Origin: Bacteroidales bacterium
GTDB lineage: Bacteria > Bacteroidota > Bacteroidia > Bacteroidales > JACABE01
NCBI GenBank assembly: GCA_023251515.1
Contig: JAHEYQ010000004.1
Span: 52,404 to 116,403, forward strand
Direction: 5' to 3'
Length of the DNA stretch: 64,000 nucleotides
Position 1 is the stretch's first letter. Every line of letters begins with the position of its first letter. The translations under genes and the position numbers were made by a program. Below are positions 19,435 to 29,126 of the stretch, in pieces. Under the pieces are notes generated by a model, which did no database searches, was not told where the DNA came from, and was given only the letters and a program-made list of their open reading frames with translations.

Positions 19435-21570
19435 CTATTCTTCGTCTTTTTCCTGTTCTTCGTATGCTTTTAATAAAACGTTCTGAACATCAGTTGGAAC
19501 TTGCTGATAATCTGCATATTTCAATGAATATGTAGCTCTACCACTGGTTAATGAACTTAAAGCTGTTGAATATCTGTTCATTTCAGCCAAAGGCACTTTT
19601 GCTTTAATAATCTGATAATTACCTTCGCTATCCATACCCATAACTACAGCTCTTCTTCCTTGTAAATCGGTCATTACGTTACCCATACTTTCTGAAGGAA
19701 CAATAACTTCAACATCATAGATTGGTTCAAGAATTTTAGGACCTGCAACTTTAAATGCTTCTCTAAATGCTTGACGACCTGCTAATTTGAATGAAAGTTC
19801 GTTTGAGTCAACCGGGTGCATTTTACCATCATAAACGTTAACAACGATATCACGGGCATAAGAACCGGTTAATGGACCTTCTTCCATTTTTTCCATAATA
19901 CCTTTTAAGATAGCTGGTAAAAAACGGGCATCAATAGCACCACCAACAATACAGTTGTTGAAAATCAGCTTACCACCCCAAGCCAGTTTTTCTTCTGTAA
20001 CTCCTCTGATTGGGAATTCGGTTTGATTAGCCATACCTTCTGTATAAGGTTGTATCAAAATATGAACTTCACCAAATTGTCCGGCACCACCAGATTGTTT
20101 TTTATGACGATAGGTAGCTTTTGCAGGTTTGGTAATAGTTTCGCGATAAGGTATTTTAGGAGTTATAAATTCAACTTCAATTTTATGAATAGTTTCCAGA
20201 TGCCATTTTGCAATATTTAAATGCAATTCACCTTGTCCACTTAAAATAATCTGTTTTAACTCTTTAGAATATTCAATAGTGATGGTTTGATCAACTTTGT
20301 GCATTTCATTCAAAATTGCACCTAATTTTTCATCATCAGCTTGATTTTTAGCTTTGATTGCTGTTCTGAATTTTGGATCAGGAAAAACAATCGGTGGAAT
20401 TAAATCTTCTGAATTTTTACCAGCATTTAAAGTATTGTTGGTAAAACAACTTTTCAATTTAATGGTTGAAACGATATCACCAGCAACTGCTTTTGGTAAT
20501 TTTTCACGATTCTTACCAGCAATTGAAAATATTTGAGAAATACGTTCTTTTGAACCATTTGAAGCATTAACAATATCCATACCTTCGGTAACTTCTCCTG
20601 CATAAATTTTAAAGAATGAAATTTCACCCAGATGTTCTTCAATACCTGTTTTAAATATAAATAAAGTTGCAGGATCTGTAGTTTTATATTCCAAAGATTT
20701 ACCTGAAACTGTTTTTACATTTTTTAAATCGTTAGGAGATGGGGCATTATAAGTAATAAATTCCAATAATCTCTGCACACCCATATTGTGTTTACCAGCA
20801 ACACACATTACCGGGAATAAACCTCTGTTTGTAACCCCAGCTTTAATACCTTGTCTTAATTCTTCAATAGTTAAAGTTCCTTTATCAAAGAAAATTTCCA
20901 TTAATGATTCATCAGCTTCTGCTGCATTTTCAACTAAAATTCCATGCAATTCTTCAGCTTTATCCATTTCAGAAGCAGGAATATCAAGTTCTTCGGCAGT
21001 TCCACCATTTTCAGGAAACTTCAACATTTTCATTTTCACCAAATCAATAACTGCATTAAAGCCTAATCCCGGATTTACAGGATATTGACAAACAGTTACG
21101 TTTTTGCCGTAATTTTGTTTTAATTGGCGGATAATTTCATCAAAATTAGAATTTTCATGTTCCAGATGATTAATAGCAAATATTACAGGTACTCCATTCT
21201 GATTAGAATAACGCCAGGCTACATCAGTTCCAACATCAATACCTGTTTGGGCATTCATTATCATAATTGCTGTATCGGCAACTTTAAGTGCTGAAACTAC
21301 TTCTCCTACAAAGTCATCGAACCCTGGGGTATCTATAATATTAATTTTAAATCCTTTGTGTTCGATATATAATAAAGTTGACGAGATAGAATTTTGACGT
21401 TCTAATTCAATTGCTCGGTAATCAGAAACTGTATTTTTATCGTCAATAGTTCCACGTCTTTTTATTAATCCACCCTCAAATAGCATTGCTTCTGCGATGG
21501 TGGTCTTACCTGATTTAGCCCCTCCAACTATGGCTATATTTTTGATTTCGTTTGTTTGGTAAACCTTCAT
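19435..21570 (-). CDS. Elongation factor G paralog, EF-G2 type
   Basis: 711 aa, all five EF-G domains present. The P-loop is intact (GGAKSGKT, residues 16-23). The switch II motif is DTPGFDD at 80-86: the catalytic His of canonical DTPGHVD is Phe84. The G4 motif NKxD reads NHLE (134-137). Domain IV is well preserved (YRHKKQSGGAGQFGEV, LTGSYARDIVVNVYDGKMHPVDSN). In Bacteroides an EF-G2 of this kind is reported to support translocation without GTP hydrolysis under carbon limitation; the substitutions here fit that class. It is a single gene with its own promoter and terminator. The canonical fusA must be elsewhere. Confidence 0.9.
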   Translation of the reverse strand: MKVYQTNEIKNIAIVGGAKSGKTTIAEAMLFEGGLIKRRGTIDDKNTVSDYRAIELERQNSISSTLLYIEHKGFKINIIDTPGFDDFVGEVVSALKVADTAIMIMNAQTGIDVGTDVAWRYSNQNGVPVIFAINHLEHENSNFDEIIRQLKQNYGKNVTVCQYPVNPGLGFNAVIDLVKMKMLKFPENGGTAEELDIPASEMDKAEELHGILVENAAEADESLMEIFFDKGTLTIEELRQGIKAGVTNRGLFPVMCVAGKHNMGVQRLLEFITYNAPSPNDLKNVKTVSGKSLEYKTTDPATLFIFKTGIEEHLGEISFFKIYAGEVTEGMDIVNASNGSKERISQIFSIAGKNREKLPKAVAGDIVSTIKLKSCFTNNTLNAGKNSEDLIPPIVFPDPKFRTAIKAKNQADDEKLGAILNEMHKVDQTITIEYSKELKQIILSGQGELHLNIAKWHLETIHKIEVEFITPKIPYRETITKPAKATYRHKKQSGGAGQFGEVHILIQPYTEGMANQTEFPIRGVTEEKLAWGGKLIFNNCIVGGAIDARFLPAILKGIMEKMEEGPLTGSYARDIVVNVYDGKMHPVDSNELSFKLAGRQAFREAFKVAGPKILEPIYDVEVIVPSESMGNVMTDLQGRRAVVMGMDSEGNYQIIKAKVPLAEMNRYSTALSSLTSGRATYSLKYADYQQVPTDVQNVLLKAYEEQEKDEE

Positions 21571-21612
21571 GGTATATAAATTGATTTAATTATTATTCTC
21601 AAAAAAGGATTG

Positions 21613-21620
21613 CAAATATA
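21613..21620 (-). promoter_or_regulatory. -7 motif of the EF-G2-like gene
   Basis: On the minus strand TATATTTG, a full TAnnTTTG match, lies 42 bases before the ATG. Confidence 0.45.
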
Positions 21621-21720
21621 TAAAAAATTAATTAATAACCTAACTTTGTTTTTTTATAAAATAATTACAATCTCAATTTGATGAAATACTCAAAAAAAAA
21701 TATTTTAATATTATCCTGAT

Positions 21721-22704
21721 TTATGAATTTTTAATTTCAGCTACTTTGCTTCGAATATAATTCCATATTTCATTATTCATTTTAGCACCAATAACTTCAA
21801 TAACTTTTCCTGAAAGTAATGCGCCAATTTCACCACATTTTTGCAACGACAATCCATTAACCAAACCATATAAGAAACCCGCGGCATAAACATCTCCGGC
21901 ACCGGTTGTATCTATACTGTTTGCTTGTATAACTCCAATTGTATAAACAATACCATCTTTTTTTACCAAAGAACCATTTTTCCCGATTTTAACTACTGCA
22001 ATTTCGCAGTTTTTTGCAATTTCGTGCAAAGCTTCTTCGGGTTGCATACCTGTAAATGCTTTAGCTTCTTCTTCATTTGCAAAAACGATATCTACGTGAT
22101 TAACTATCAATTCTTTCAGGAAATCGATATTGGCTTCAACTACATTAAAACTAGCCAGATCTAAAGAAACTTTTAATCCTTTTTGTTTTGCAAGTTCAAC
22201 TGCTTTTCTGATTAAATCGTGATTCTGGACCAAATAACCTTCAATATGGAAATAATGATATCCGTCAAAAACTTCAGCTGTAAGGTGATTTGCAGATAAT
22301 TCAATGGCTGCACCCAAAAAAGTGGCAAAAGTTCTTTCAGAATCGGGACTTACCAATGCAATGGCTCTTCCTGATTCAGCTTTCACTTTAAAAAGGCTGG
22401 GTTGTATATTATTTTTCAATAAATCTTCATGAAAAAAACTTCCAAATTCATCTTCACCAATGGTTCCGATAAAAGCAGTTTCAACACCTAAATTTGCCAA
22501 TCCATGAATGGTATTAGCAGCAGAACCACCTGAAGATTGCTGTTTATCAAGATGTTTTGTTCCACTTAACACAAATTCGGCTGTATTTTTATCAACTAAT
22601 TGCATGCTTCCTTTTGGAAGATTAAAATCATTTAGTAAAGCATCGCTTTCAAGACGTGTCATAATGTCAACCAATGCGTTACCCATTCCAAGTACTTTAC
22701 TCAT
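21721..22704 (-). CDS. PfkB-family kinase, adenosine-kinase-like
   Basis: 327 aa from the chosen start. GGSAANTIHGLANLG (PfkB signature 1 region) and DTTGAGDVYAAGFLYG (signature 2 with catalytic Asp and anion hole) are intact. The overall layout (VLGMGNALVDIMTRL, GSMQLVD, FATFLGAA) matches Bacteroidota adenosine-kinase-like sugar kinases that phosphorylate adenosine or a related ribosyl compound with ATP. An upstream ATG at 22731 in the same frame was rejected, because it lies within a consensus -7 box (22729-22736) and would precede the transcript start. Confidence 0.85.
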   Translation of the reverse strand: MSKVLGMGNALVDIMTRLESDALLNDFNLPKGSMQLVDKNTAEFVLSGTKHLDKQQSSGGSAANTIHGLANLGVETAFIGTIGEDEFGSFFHEDLLKNNIQPSLFKVKAESGRAIALVSPDSERTFATFLGAAIELSANHLTAEVFDGYHYFHIEGYLVQNHDLIRKAVELAKQKGLKVSLDLASFNVVEANIDFLKELIVNHVDIVFANEEEAKAFTGMQPEEALHEIAKNCEIAVVKIGKNGSLVKKDGIVYTIGVIQANSIDTTGAGDVYAAGFLYGLVNGLSLQKCGEIGALLSGKVIEVIGAKMNNEIWNYIRSKVAEIKNS

Positions 22705-22728
22705 AAATTTTTTTTTAATTTTTTTTTG

Positions 22729-22736
22729 CAAAGGTA
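22729..22736 (-). promoter_or_regulatory. -7 motif of the kinase gene, decides its start
   Basis: TACCTTTG on the minus strand matches TAnnTTTG. It places the transcript start near 22722, so translation should begin at the ATG at 22704. Confidence 0.55.
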
Positions 22737-22758
22737 TTGTTTATTTTAAAACTTTATG

Positions 22759-22766
22759 TAATTTTG
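22759..22766 (+). promoter_or_regulatory. -7 motif of tRNA-Asn
   Basis: TAATTTTG matches TAnnTTTG and lies 24 bases before the mature tRNA 5' end. Confidence 0.4.
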
Positions 22767-22790
22767 CAATCTCAAATCACGAAAAAAAAT

Positions 22791-22864
22791 TCCTCCTTAG
22801 CTCAGTCGGTTAGAGCATCTGACTGTTAATCAGAGGGTCTCAGGTTCAAGTCCTGAAGGGGGAG
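22791..22864 (+). tRNA. tRNA-Asn (anticodon GTT)
   Basis: 74 nt complete cloverleaf. The acceptor TCCTCCT pairs with AGGGGGA (one T-G pair), the D stem is GCTC/GAGC, the anticodon stem TCTGA/TCAGA holds the loop CTGTTAA, and the T stem TCAGG/CCTGA holds TTCAAGT. The discriminator base is G. CCA is not encoded and must be added. A terminator follows within 10 bases. Confidence 0.97.
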
Positions 22865-22871
22865 CAAAAAT

Positions 22872-22897
22872 CAAGCCACAGAAATGTGGCTTTTTTT
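22872..22897 (+). terminator. Intrinsic terminator after tRNA-Asn
   Basis: Stem AAGCCACA / TGTGGCTT with a GAAA tetraloop and seven T's. Confidence 0.9.
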
Positions 22898-23066
22898 ATT
22901 TTATTTCAACCGCTTATGTTCTACATTTATATCATATATTCGCCTTCTTTTTATTCAGACAAGCAAATATAAATGCTTAATTTTTTAGAACCTCAACTTT
23001 CCAGATTGATCTCAAATTTACTTAATTAAATTTAAAAAATAATAAAATTAGATTATTTCACGTAAA

Positions 23067-24830
23067 TTAATTTAATAATTTCACTTCTTGCTCTGTTTTT
23101 ATATAGAAAGAGAAATCAATTTCAAGTTGTTGTAAATATTGCTTCACTTCATTGTCAATACAATAACGATTCAAAATGTTTTTATCTGTAATAATTATTG
23201 TATGTTGTTTAGCTCTACTTGTTGCAACATTAAAAAGACGATTTTCTAAAGAACGATGATAAGCTGTATTTGGAACTAGATAAATACAAATATCAGTTGT
23301 AAGACCTTGAATTCTTGATACAGTTTCAATTATCAAGTTTTTTCTATACCCAATAGATTGAAAAATATTTTTTTGTAAAGCTTTAGTAGTTTCAACAAAA
23401 CATGACAAAACTGAAATATGAAGTTTTTCATTTATTAAAATAAGCTGTTTAACAAATTCTGTTGAAATGTCTATTCCATTTTTTGGTCTGAATTTTCCTA
23501 TAGGTAAGTCAGTTTTAATTAAAGTGGGACCACCTTGTGGATTGAGATATTTGCCAACACCCTCAAAAATCTCATGAAAGTTTAAAAGAATTTCAAATTT
23601 TGATCTTGATTTTAATGTGTCTTTATAAAAAATTCCAGTATATTTTATAGCTCTGTCAGTAAGTCTATAAGATTCTGTAAATTGAAATATTGGTAATGAT
23701 GAATTATTTGATAATGCTTTTAAACCATCTACTAATGCTCCATAATTTTTTTTATTGACTTTGTCTTCACTTATAGCAACAACAGGAGCTAATTGTTTTG
23801 TATCTCCAATCCAGATGTTTTTTTTCCCAAGAATAGATGCACCGGCAAACATTGCCAAAAGAGACTGACTTGCTTCATCAACAATAACATAATCAAATGG
23901 AGGATCATTTTTAATTTGAGAAGCAACACCACTTGTTATATAAAATGTTGAAAGAACTATATTTCCTGGCTGTGGTCGAATTTCTTTTGCCTGTTTTAAA
24001 TCTTTGTTTGCTTTTACTTCATCGACAGATAATTTTGTTTTATAAACCCGATGTTGTTCCATTAATTTAATTAATGCTGGTTTTTCAGCAATTTCAATTA
24101 AAGCACGATTTGTTAAAGCAGTTACTAAAATTGATTTATTTTCATTTGCAAGATTTTCAATTAATTCTGCAATAAAATGAGTTTTACCAGTACCTGGAGG
24201 TCCTTGAATAATTAAAGTATCTTCTAATTGAAGCTGTGTTTTTATAAATTGAATTTTATTTGTTTTTCCTTCAAGTAAAGAAGGTGTCCAATTTATAAAA
24301 TTGAAATCCTGATCAAGTAATTTATTTGCGAAAATATTTGATTCATTTTTTACAATTTTTTGAAGGTTAGAAAGATATTCATAAGGTGGTTTATTTGGTC
24401 CTATAAGTAAAATCATACCAACAGTATCCTGTATATGTAGTGCAAATTCAAGTTCAATACCTCTAAAGCCAGCAATACTAAAATCTTTTTCATCAGATGG
24501 TGCTTGCCAAATGCATACAGTTTCTGTATAATTATCTTTTAATTTGATAAGATCTCCGTATGTTTTATTATTCCAGTATCTATAATCTCTATGTTCTTGG
24601 GGTAAAGTAAAGCAATATAAATACTCTCCTTGACGAGGCACACCTCTGTTATTAGAAAATTTTAATATCATTTCACCATCTTGAAACTTTAAAAACTGTG
24701 CAACAAAAAGTTCTTCCTGCTCCTGAAGCATAAATAATGCTTTTGATTCAAGTTTTTGTTTAAAAGCTTCTGTTTGTGCTCTTAATTCTTCCTCTAAGAA
24801 ACAGATATGTTCTTCTCTTGTATATAACAT
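23067..24830 (-). CDS. UPF1-like superfamily 1 helicase
   Basis: 587 aa. A coiled N-terminus (1-40) and a small beta domain (about 55-150) precede the helicase core. Motif I is GPPGTGKT at 210-217, motif II DEAS at 318-321, motif III GDTKQL at 342-347. Later motifs are present (ETVSRIQGLTTDICI, NVATSRAKQHTIII), as in AAA_11/AAA_12 proteins of the UPF1/IGHMBP2 group. These unwind RNA or DNA in 5'-3' direction. No nuclease domain is visible. The ATG overlaps the stop of the sacsin-like ATPase gene by one base (TAATG), indicating coupled synthesis of partners. An antiphage or nucleic-acid-conflict role is inference from the pairing. Confidence 0.88.
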   Translation of the reverse strand: MLYTREEHICFLEEELRAQTEAFKQKLESKALFMLQEQEELFVAQFLKFQDGEMILKFSNNRGVPRQGEYLYCFTLPQEHRDYRYWNNKTYGDLIKLKDNYTETVCIWQAPSDEKDFSIAGFRGIELEFALHIQDTVGMILLIGPNKPPYEYLSNLQKIVKNESNIFANKLLDQDFNFINWTPSLLEGKTNKIQFIKTQLQLEDTLIIQGPPGTGKTHFIAELIENLANENKSILVTALTNRALIEIAEKPALIKLMEQHRVYKTKLSVDEVKANKDLKQAKEIRPQPGNIVLSTFYITSGVASQIKNDPPFDYVIVDEASQSLLAMFAGASILGKKNIWIGDTKQLAPVVAISEDKVNKKNYGALVDGLKALSNNSSLPIFQFTESYRLTDRAIKYTGIFYKDTLKSRSKFEILLNFHEIFEGVGKYLNPQGGPTLIKTDLPIGKFRPKNGIDISTEFVKQLILINEKLHISVLSCFVETTKALQKNIFQSIGYRKNLIIETVSRIQGLTTDICIYLVPNTAYHRSLENRLFNVATSRAKQHTIIITDKNILNRYCIDNEVKQYLQQLEIDFSFYIKTEQEVKLLN

Positions 24831-27800
24831 TAGTGTAATAAATTTTTATCATCAGAAGTTAAAGTTGAAGCTGAAGGATTTCTTTTGTTTAAACCAAATT
24901 CTTCCAAGTAATCGGATGTACTTTCAGGTGTATCAAAAATAAAGTGAGTGTACGGTAAATAACGAAAAAAATCTGCAAAAGCTTTTAAATTTGTCTCAAT
25001 TGCAAAGGCTTTTGTGTTAAATCGCATATGGAATGAGTCATTAAGTGCAGCTAAATCATTAAGTGTTACATTTCTAACAATATTACCAGACGTTACTACA
25101 AATAACTGAGAATCTGTCTCTGTTAATGCCATCCATTCACTTGGATTAAAATAAATTTTCCCAGCTTTTCCACTTTTTATAACTATTTTTATAGGGATTC
25201 CATTTGGTTTTGAAACACCTGAAACTATGGTATAATTAATTGAAATATTAGTAGGTACAATAAATCCCTTATTTCTTAATGTATCCAATATAATGATTTT
25301 AGCTTCTTCATTTGTAGAAATCCTAGATCTTTCATCAGAATTATCAACCAAATCAGGAGAAATCATTATATCTTCTTCTATTTTATCGGATTTTGACATA
25401 TCTTCAAATATATTGGACTTTGTATTATTTAAAAGTGCAATCAATTTATCCTTAATTTCGCCAGAAGACATTCCTGTTTTCCCTAAAATTTCATCAAATA
25501 TTTCTGCTTTTTCAATATTTGCTGTTATTTCGTCATCACTAATAAGTAAAAATCTTTTTTCGTAAACTTCACTAAATAGTTTTTCAGCCTTTAAACGATT
25601 TTTATTCATCCATAAATAAAGCATCCTAATAACTTCTTTATTTTCTTCCCTTTCTGTTATATTATGAAGCAAGGGTTTTATTAATTTTGTAATTTCATCT
25701 GCAACTTGTTCTTCATCAATTCCCCTATTTTCGGGCAATTCTAAAAAAATTTCTTTATTAATTAATTTATAAAGTATTTCAGAACCAAGTTCATTGGCGA
25801 TATTTTTCAGTTCTTCATCTATCACACCTTTTTCAAAAAATAATTTATCTTTTATACAGAATAAACCTTGTTGGTTAAGTAGTATCGGATAGCCACTAAG
25901 ATTTAATAAATAATCATAATTATTTTTAATTAAAAAATTTGCAAAAGAAATTATCCATTTTATAGTATTATTATAATCAAACCCTAATTTATCTTTTAGT
26001 TTATAATTCCCTTTTGTTGGAGAAACTATTGTCAATATTCTTGAAATTTGTCTTTTATTTACCTCTTGCCATATTTCAGCATTCCATTTTTGAAGTTTTT
26101 TCTTTTCAGGCATTTCCCATAGGGCTTTACAAAATTCATAAATAAAATCATGTTCAACAGGAAAGATTTCATCATCAGAATAACATGAACATAAATAATC
26201 ACATGCCTTTTGAGTATTCTCATTTTTGCCTGCAATAATAATTTTATTTATTTCATCAATTATATTTTCTTGACTTTTAACATTATACTTTATTTGAAGA
26301 TCTAAATTATCTGTGTAATTACTTTTAGTTATAACATCTTTATGGCGCAATTTATCACGCAAATCAATCCCAAGTATTTGCATTACATTTTTAAGTTCTT
26401 CATCTATTTCAGCATCAACAAATAAATCAGACCGCTTTTTAAATATCCCATTTTGATTTGGAATAATTGCATATTTATCATTAATAATTTCTTTAATAAA
26501 ATCTCCCTCAAAGTTTAGTAAGTCATAATAATTATTAAGCCATTCTATTGATTCTTCTTCAATTTTATCTATATATAAAGCCAAAACACTAACATTTTTA
26601 AATTTTTGAATTTCAAATGCTATATCTTCAATTGTTTTCTCTAAACAATCTTTCCAATTCTTTATAATATTATACCATTGATGAATATGTTCTTTAATTG
26701 GTAGTTGATCTGAGTATATTGCATTTAAAAAATCCCAAATTCTATTTCTGATTTCTTCTTTTGTTGATGATGGAAATAAAATATGATCATCTCCCTCAGA
26801 ATTTTTTATACAGACTCTTACTCCAGCATTCGAATCAACTATTGGTGATATTAATAACTTTGCTTGAAAAGGGTTTATTATATTGGAATAAAACCAATCC
26901 GAATCTAACCAATCTTTTTCTTTTGGCTTTTTAATTCTTGCCAAGTTAAAAAGGTTTCCCCAATTTGGTTGTATGCAAGCAAAATCAATAAACTCTTGAT
27001 AAATCTCAAAAGCTTTTAAAATAATATCACTATTTATTTTTGTATCTCTATCATTACCACCTGTTAAACTTACGCCATCTCTTTGTTCAGTAGGTTCAAA
27101 TAAAGGATTGTTTATTACGAAAGGTATATTCATATCTTCAGTCCCTATCAACGGAAAATCCAAAAAGAGTTTCGGCACATTTTTATTTACATTTTGAATT
27201 TCAATAGAATTTTCATTATAAATAATTGGTATTATTATACGAGTATTATCATCTATTACAGTAGCAAAATAATTATGTAACGTATTGTAATTATTAGATA
27301 TAAATTCAATTATCGATATTTTGCTATTACCTTCTTCAAAATCCTTAATCTTTTTTATTTTATAAAAATGTGATTCCCCATTTTGATTTATATCAATTCT
27401 TTCAATATTTGGAATATTAATTAAAGTATAAGGCAAACTATCACTTAATTCAGCTATTGAGATTTCTGCTAATTTATAACCTTCCTCATTCAAATAATAT
27501 AAAAATTCTGTTTTATGTTTGTTGATTGAAGAAATTTCAAAACGAGTTTGAGCTTTCATGCTTTCTTCAATTTCAAAGAATGCATTTTCAATACTTCTAA
27601 TGATTTCTTTTTCATTTACACCACTTCTGTCAAGAGGTAGTTCAAATTTGCAAAATGAATTTTTATTTTCATTAAAAACCCCTTTTACTAATACTTTTTC
27701 AGACAGTAAATGAGTAGTCATAAAACCAGTTCCAAATCTACCTGTTGTTGCAGGAAGAGTCACTGTAGTTTCATTTTCTCTATCTTTATCACTTGAAGAA

Positions 27801-28087
27801 TATCTCCTTATTAATCCTCTTACATTTTCATTAGTAAAATAACCATTGTTATGAGAAAATCTAAGATTATTAGTATTCAATTCAATTTCTACAGAAACAT
27901 TTGGATTACCATTAATATTACAAGTTGCTGCATTATCTTTTGCATTTTGTATTAACTCCCATATCAATCTTTTGGCTATAAATTCAACATTAATACGTTG
28001 TCTTATATTTCTGAGTTTTTCCTGAATCCCTTTTGCAGCAATTCTGTTTAAATCTTGTGAATCATATTGAGAAAAGATTCCATTCAT
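24830..28087 (-). CDS. Large sacsin/NOV-type GHKL (Hsp90-like) ATPase protein
   Basis: 1085 aa. The N-terminal ~200 residues are an Hsp90/sacsin-type ATP-binding domain. The N box is LIWELIQNAKDNA (E44, N48, D51) and the lid glycine motif is GRFGTG (116-121). The usual DxGxG box is replaced by SHNNGYF (78-84), as in sacsin-like proteins. A long helical middle contains three or more related segments of the type GIDLRDKL, ELGSEILYKL and DEEL.N. The C-terminus (about 925-1085) resembles a DUF3883-like domain (IKIVIKSGKAGKIYFNPSEW) but lacks a clear acidic pair, so it may be a degenerate restriction-endonuclease fold. It is coupled to the SF1 helicase downstream. Family-level call is good; function is unknown. 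Confidence 0.8.
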   Translation of the reverse strand: MNGIFSQYDSQDLNRIAAKGIQEKLRNIRQRINVEFIAKRLIWELIQNAKDNAATCNINGNPNVSVEIELNTNNLRFSHNNGYFTNENVRGLIRRYSSSDKDRENETTVTLPATTGRFGTGFMTTHLLSEKVLVKGVFNENKNSFCKFELPLDRSGVNEKEIIRSIENAFFEIEESMKAQTRFEISSINKHKTEFLYYLNEEGYKLAEISIAELSDSLPYTLINIPNIERIDINQNGESHFYKIKKIKDFEEGNSKISIIEFISNNYNTLHNYFATVIDDNTRIIIPIIYNENSIEIQNVNKNVPKLFLDFPLIGTEDMNIPFVINNPLFEPTEQRDGVSLTGGNDRDTKINSDIILKAFEIYQEFIDFACIQPNWGNLFNLARIKKPKEKDWLDSDWFYSNIINPFQAKLLISPIVDSNAGVRVCIKNSEGDDHILFPSSTKEEIRNRIWDFLNAIYSDQLPIKEHIHQWYNIIKNWKDCLEKTIEDIAFEIQKFKNVSVLALYIDKIEEESIEWLNNYYDLLNFEGDFIKEIINDKYAIIPNQNGIFKKRSDLFVDAEIDEELKNVMQILGIDLRDKLRHKDVITKSNYTDNLDLQIKYNVKSQENIIDEINKIIIAGKNENTQKACDYLCSCYSDDEIFPVEHDFIYEFCKALWEMPEKKKLQKWNAEIWQEVNKRQISRILTIVSPTKGNYKLKDKLGFDYNNTIKWIISFANFLIKNNYDYLLNLSGYPILLNQQGLFCIKDKLFFEKGVIDEELKNIANELGSEILYKLINKEIFLELPENRGIDEEQVADEITKLIKPLLHNITEREENKEVIRMLYLWMNKNRLKAEKLFSEVYEKRFLLISDDEITANIEKAEIFDEILGKTGMSSGEIKDKLIALLNNTKSNIFEDMSKSDKIEEDIMISPDLVDNSDERSRISTNEEAKIIILDTLRNKGFIVPTNISINYTIVSGVSKPNGIPIKIVIKSGKAGKIYFNPSEWMALTETDSQLFVVTSGNIVRNVTLNDLAALNDSFHMRFNTKAFAIETNLKAFADFFRYLPYTHFIFDTPESTSDYLEEFGLNKRNPSASTLTSDDKNLLH

Positions 28088-28145
28088 AGTTTTAAATTTA
28101 ATTATTATAAAATAACAGAAATCATTTAAGAATTGATTTTCAATA

Positions 28146-29108
28146 TTAACAAACTAATTCACCCTCATTGACTTGCTTATAATTATTATTATAATATTCA
28201 ATCTCTCTTTTTGTTATTGCAAAAGGTATTTCATTTCTATAATGAATTTTATTTATCCAATTCCCATTATTATCTATATTGTAAGCGTATGTAATTTCAT
28301 CATTAATATAACGAGGATAATATTGTTCATTGTGTTCATATACATTAATGCATATAATTAAATATCCTTTTTCATCAAATGACTGATGTATAATAAATTT
28401 TTCTTTCCCTTTTATGAAACTATATTTTATTACATTCCCATTTTTATCGAAATAAAAATTATTCTTATAATTTTCTTTTTCAATAAAAATATCTATTGCT
28501 AAATTTTCATTTACAAGAATCTGGTTATCATACTTGTAATAATCAGAATATTTATAAAATCCTTCTTTTGAATAGTATTTCTTGTTTATTAAAATGCTAT
28601 TTTCATCATAAATATATTTTATTTTCTCATAAAAAACTCCTTCATTATCATATAAATTTATTTCATCAATAATATCTTCATTTGTATATTTATAAATTAA
28701 TTTTTCTTCAATTTGATCATTTTCATCAAATATTGTAATTGATTTTATTTTTTTTAAAGTATTATATTCATATATATACTTATTTAAAAATTCAAGATTT
28801 AATTGATCCTCTTCTTTTTTCTCTTCTTTTTTCTCTTCAATAAGATTGTTATCAATATATGAGTAAGTATTTATTTTGCAAATTATATTTTCTAAATCAA
28901 AAAAGGTCTTTTTTATTAAATTAGAATTATGGTCATATTCTTCTAAATAATTCTCTAATGATCCTTCAGAAAAAAGATTATAATATTTGTCAATTATTTT
29001 TAATGGTAAAATCTCACCAAATTTATCTTGAGCTTCATAAACTCTTTGGTTAATCGATTTTATTAAAAAATTGTCCTTTATTGCTGGATTTGATGTTGTA
29101 TTTTTCAT
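28146..29108 (-). CDS. YD-repeat-like cytoplasmic protein, paralog 2
   Basis: 320 aa, no signal peptide or membrane segment. It consists of roughly 20-residue strand-turn-strand repeats with Tyr/Asp-Gly turns (YDNEGVFYEKIKYIYDENS, YYSKEGFYKYSDYYKYDN, FDKNGNVIKYSF), similar to YD/RHS or MORN-like repeats. The N-terminus (IKSINQRVYEAQDKFGEIL) and C-terminus (NWINKIHYRNEIPFAI) match those of the upstream paralog, so the pair arose by duplication. A charged EEKKEEKKEED insert near residue 100 is unique to this copy. It lies 58 bp before the ATPase gene in the same orientation. Function is unknown; adaptor, substrate-recognition or immunity-type roles are possible. Confidence 0.65.
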   Translation of the reverse strand: MKNTTSNPAIKDNFLIKSINQRVYEAQDKFGEILPLKIIDKYYNLFSEGSLENYLEEYDHNSNLIKKTFFDLENIICKINTYSYIDNNLIEEKKEEKKEEDQLNLEFLNKYIYEYNTLKKIKSITIFDENDQIEEKLIYKYTNEDIIDEINLYDNEGVFYEKIKYIYDENSILINKKYYSKEGFYKYSDYYKYDNQILVNENLAIDIFIEKENYKNNFYFDKNGNVIKYSFIKGKEKFIIHQSFDEKGYLIICINVYEHNEQYYPRYINDEITYAYNIDNNGNWINKIHYRNEIPFAITKREIEYYNNNYKQVNEGELVC

Positions 29109-29126
29109 AAAATAAGTTTAAAAATT

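Noticed and set aside
22705..22731. Upstream start codon for the PfkB kinase
   Set aside because: It overlaps a consensus -7 promoter box and adds a Lys-rich tail not expected for the family; the ATG at 22704 begins the conserved fold.
23067..24830. Nuclease domain on the UPF1-like helicase
   Set aside because: The N-terminal part reads as a coil and small beta domain and the C-terminus ends soon after the helicase motifs; no nuclease motif was found.
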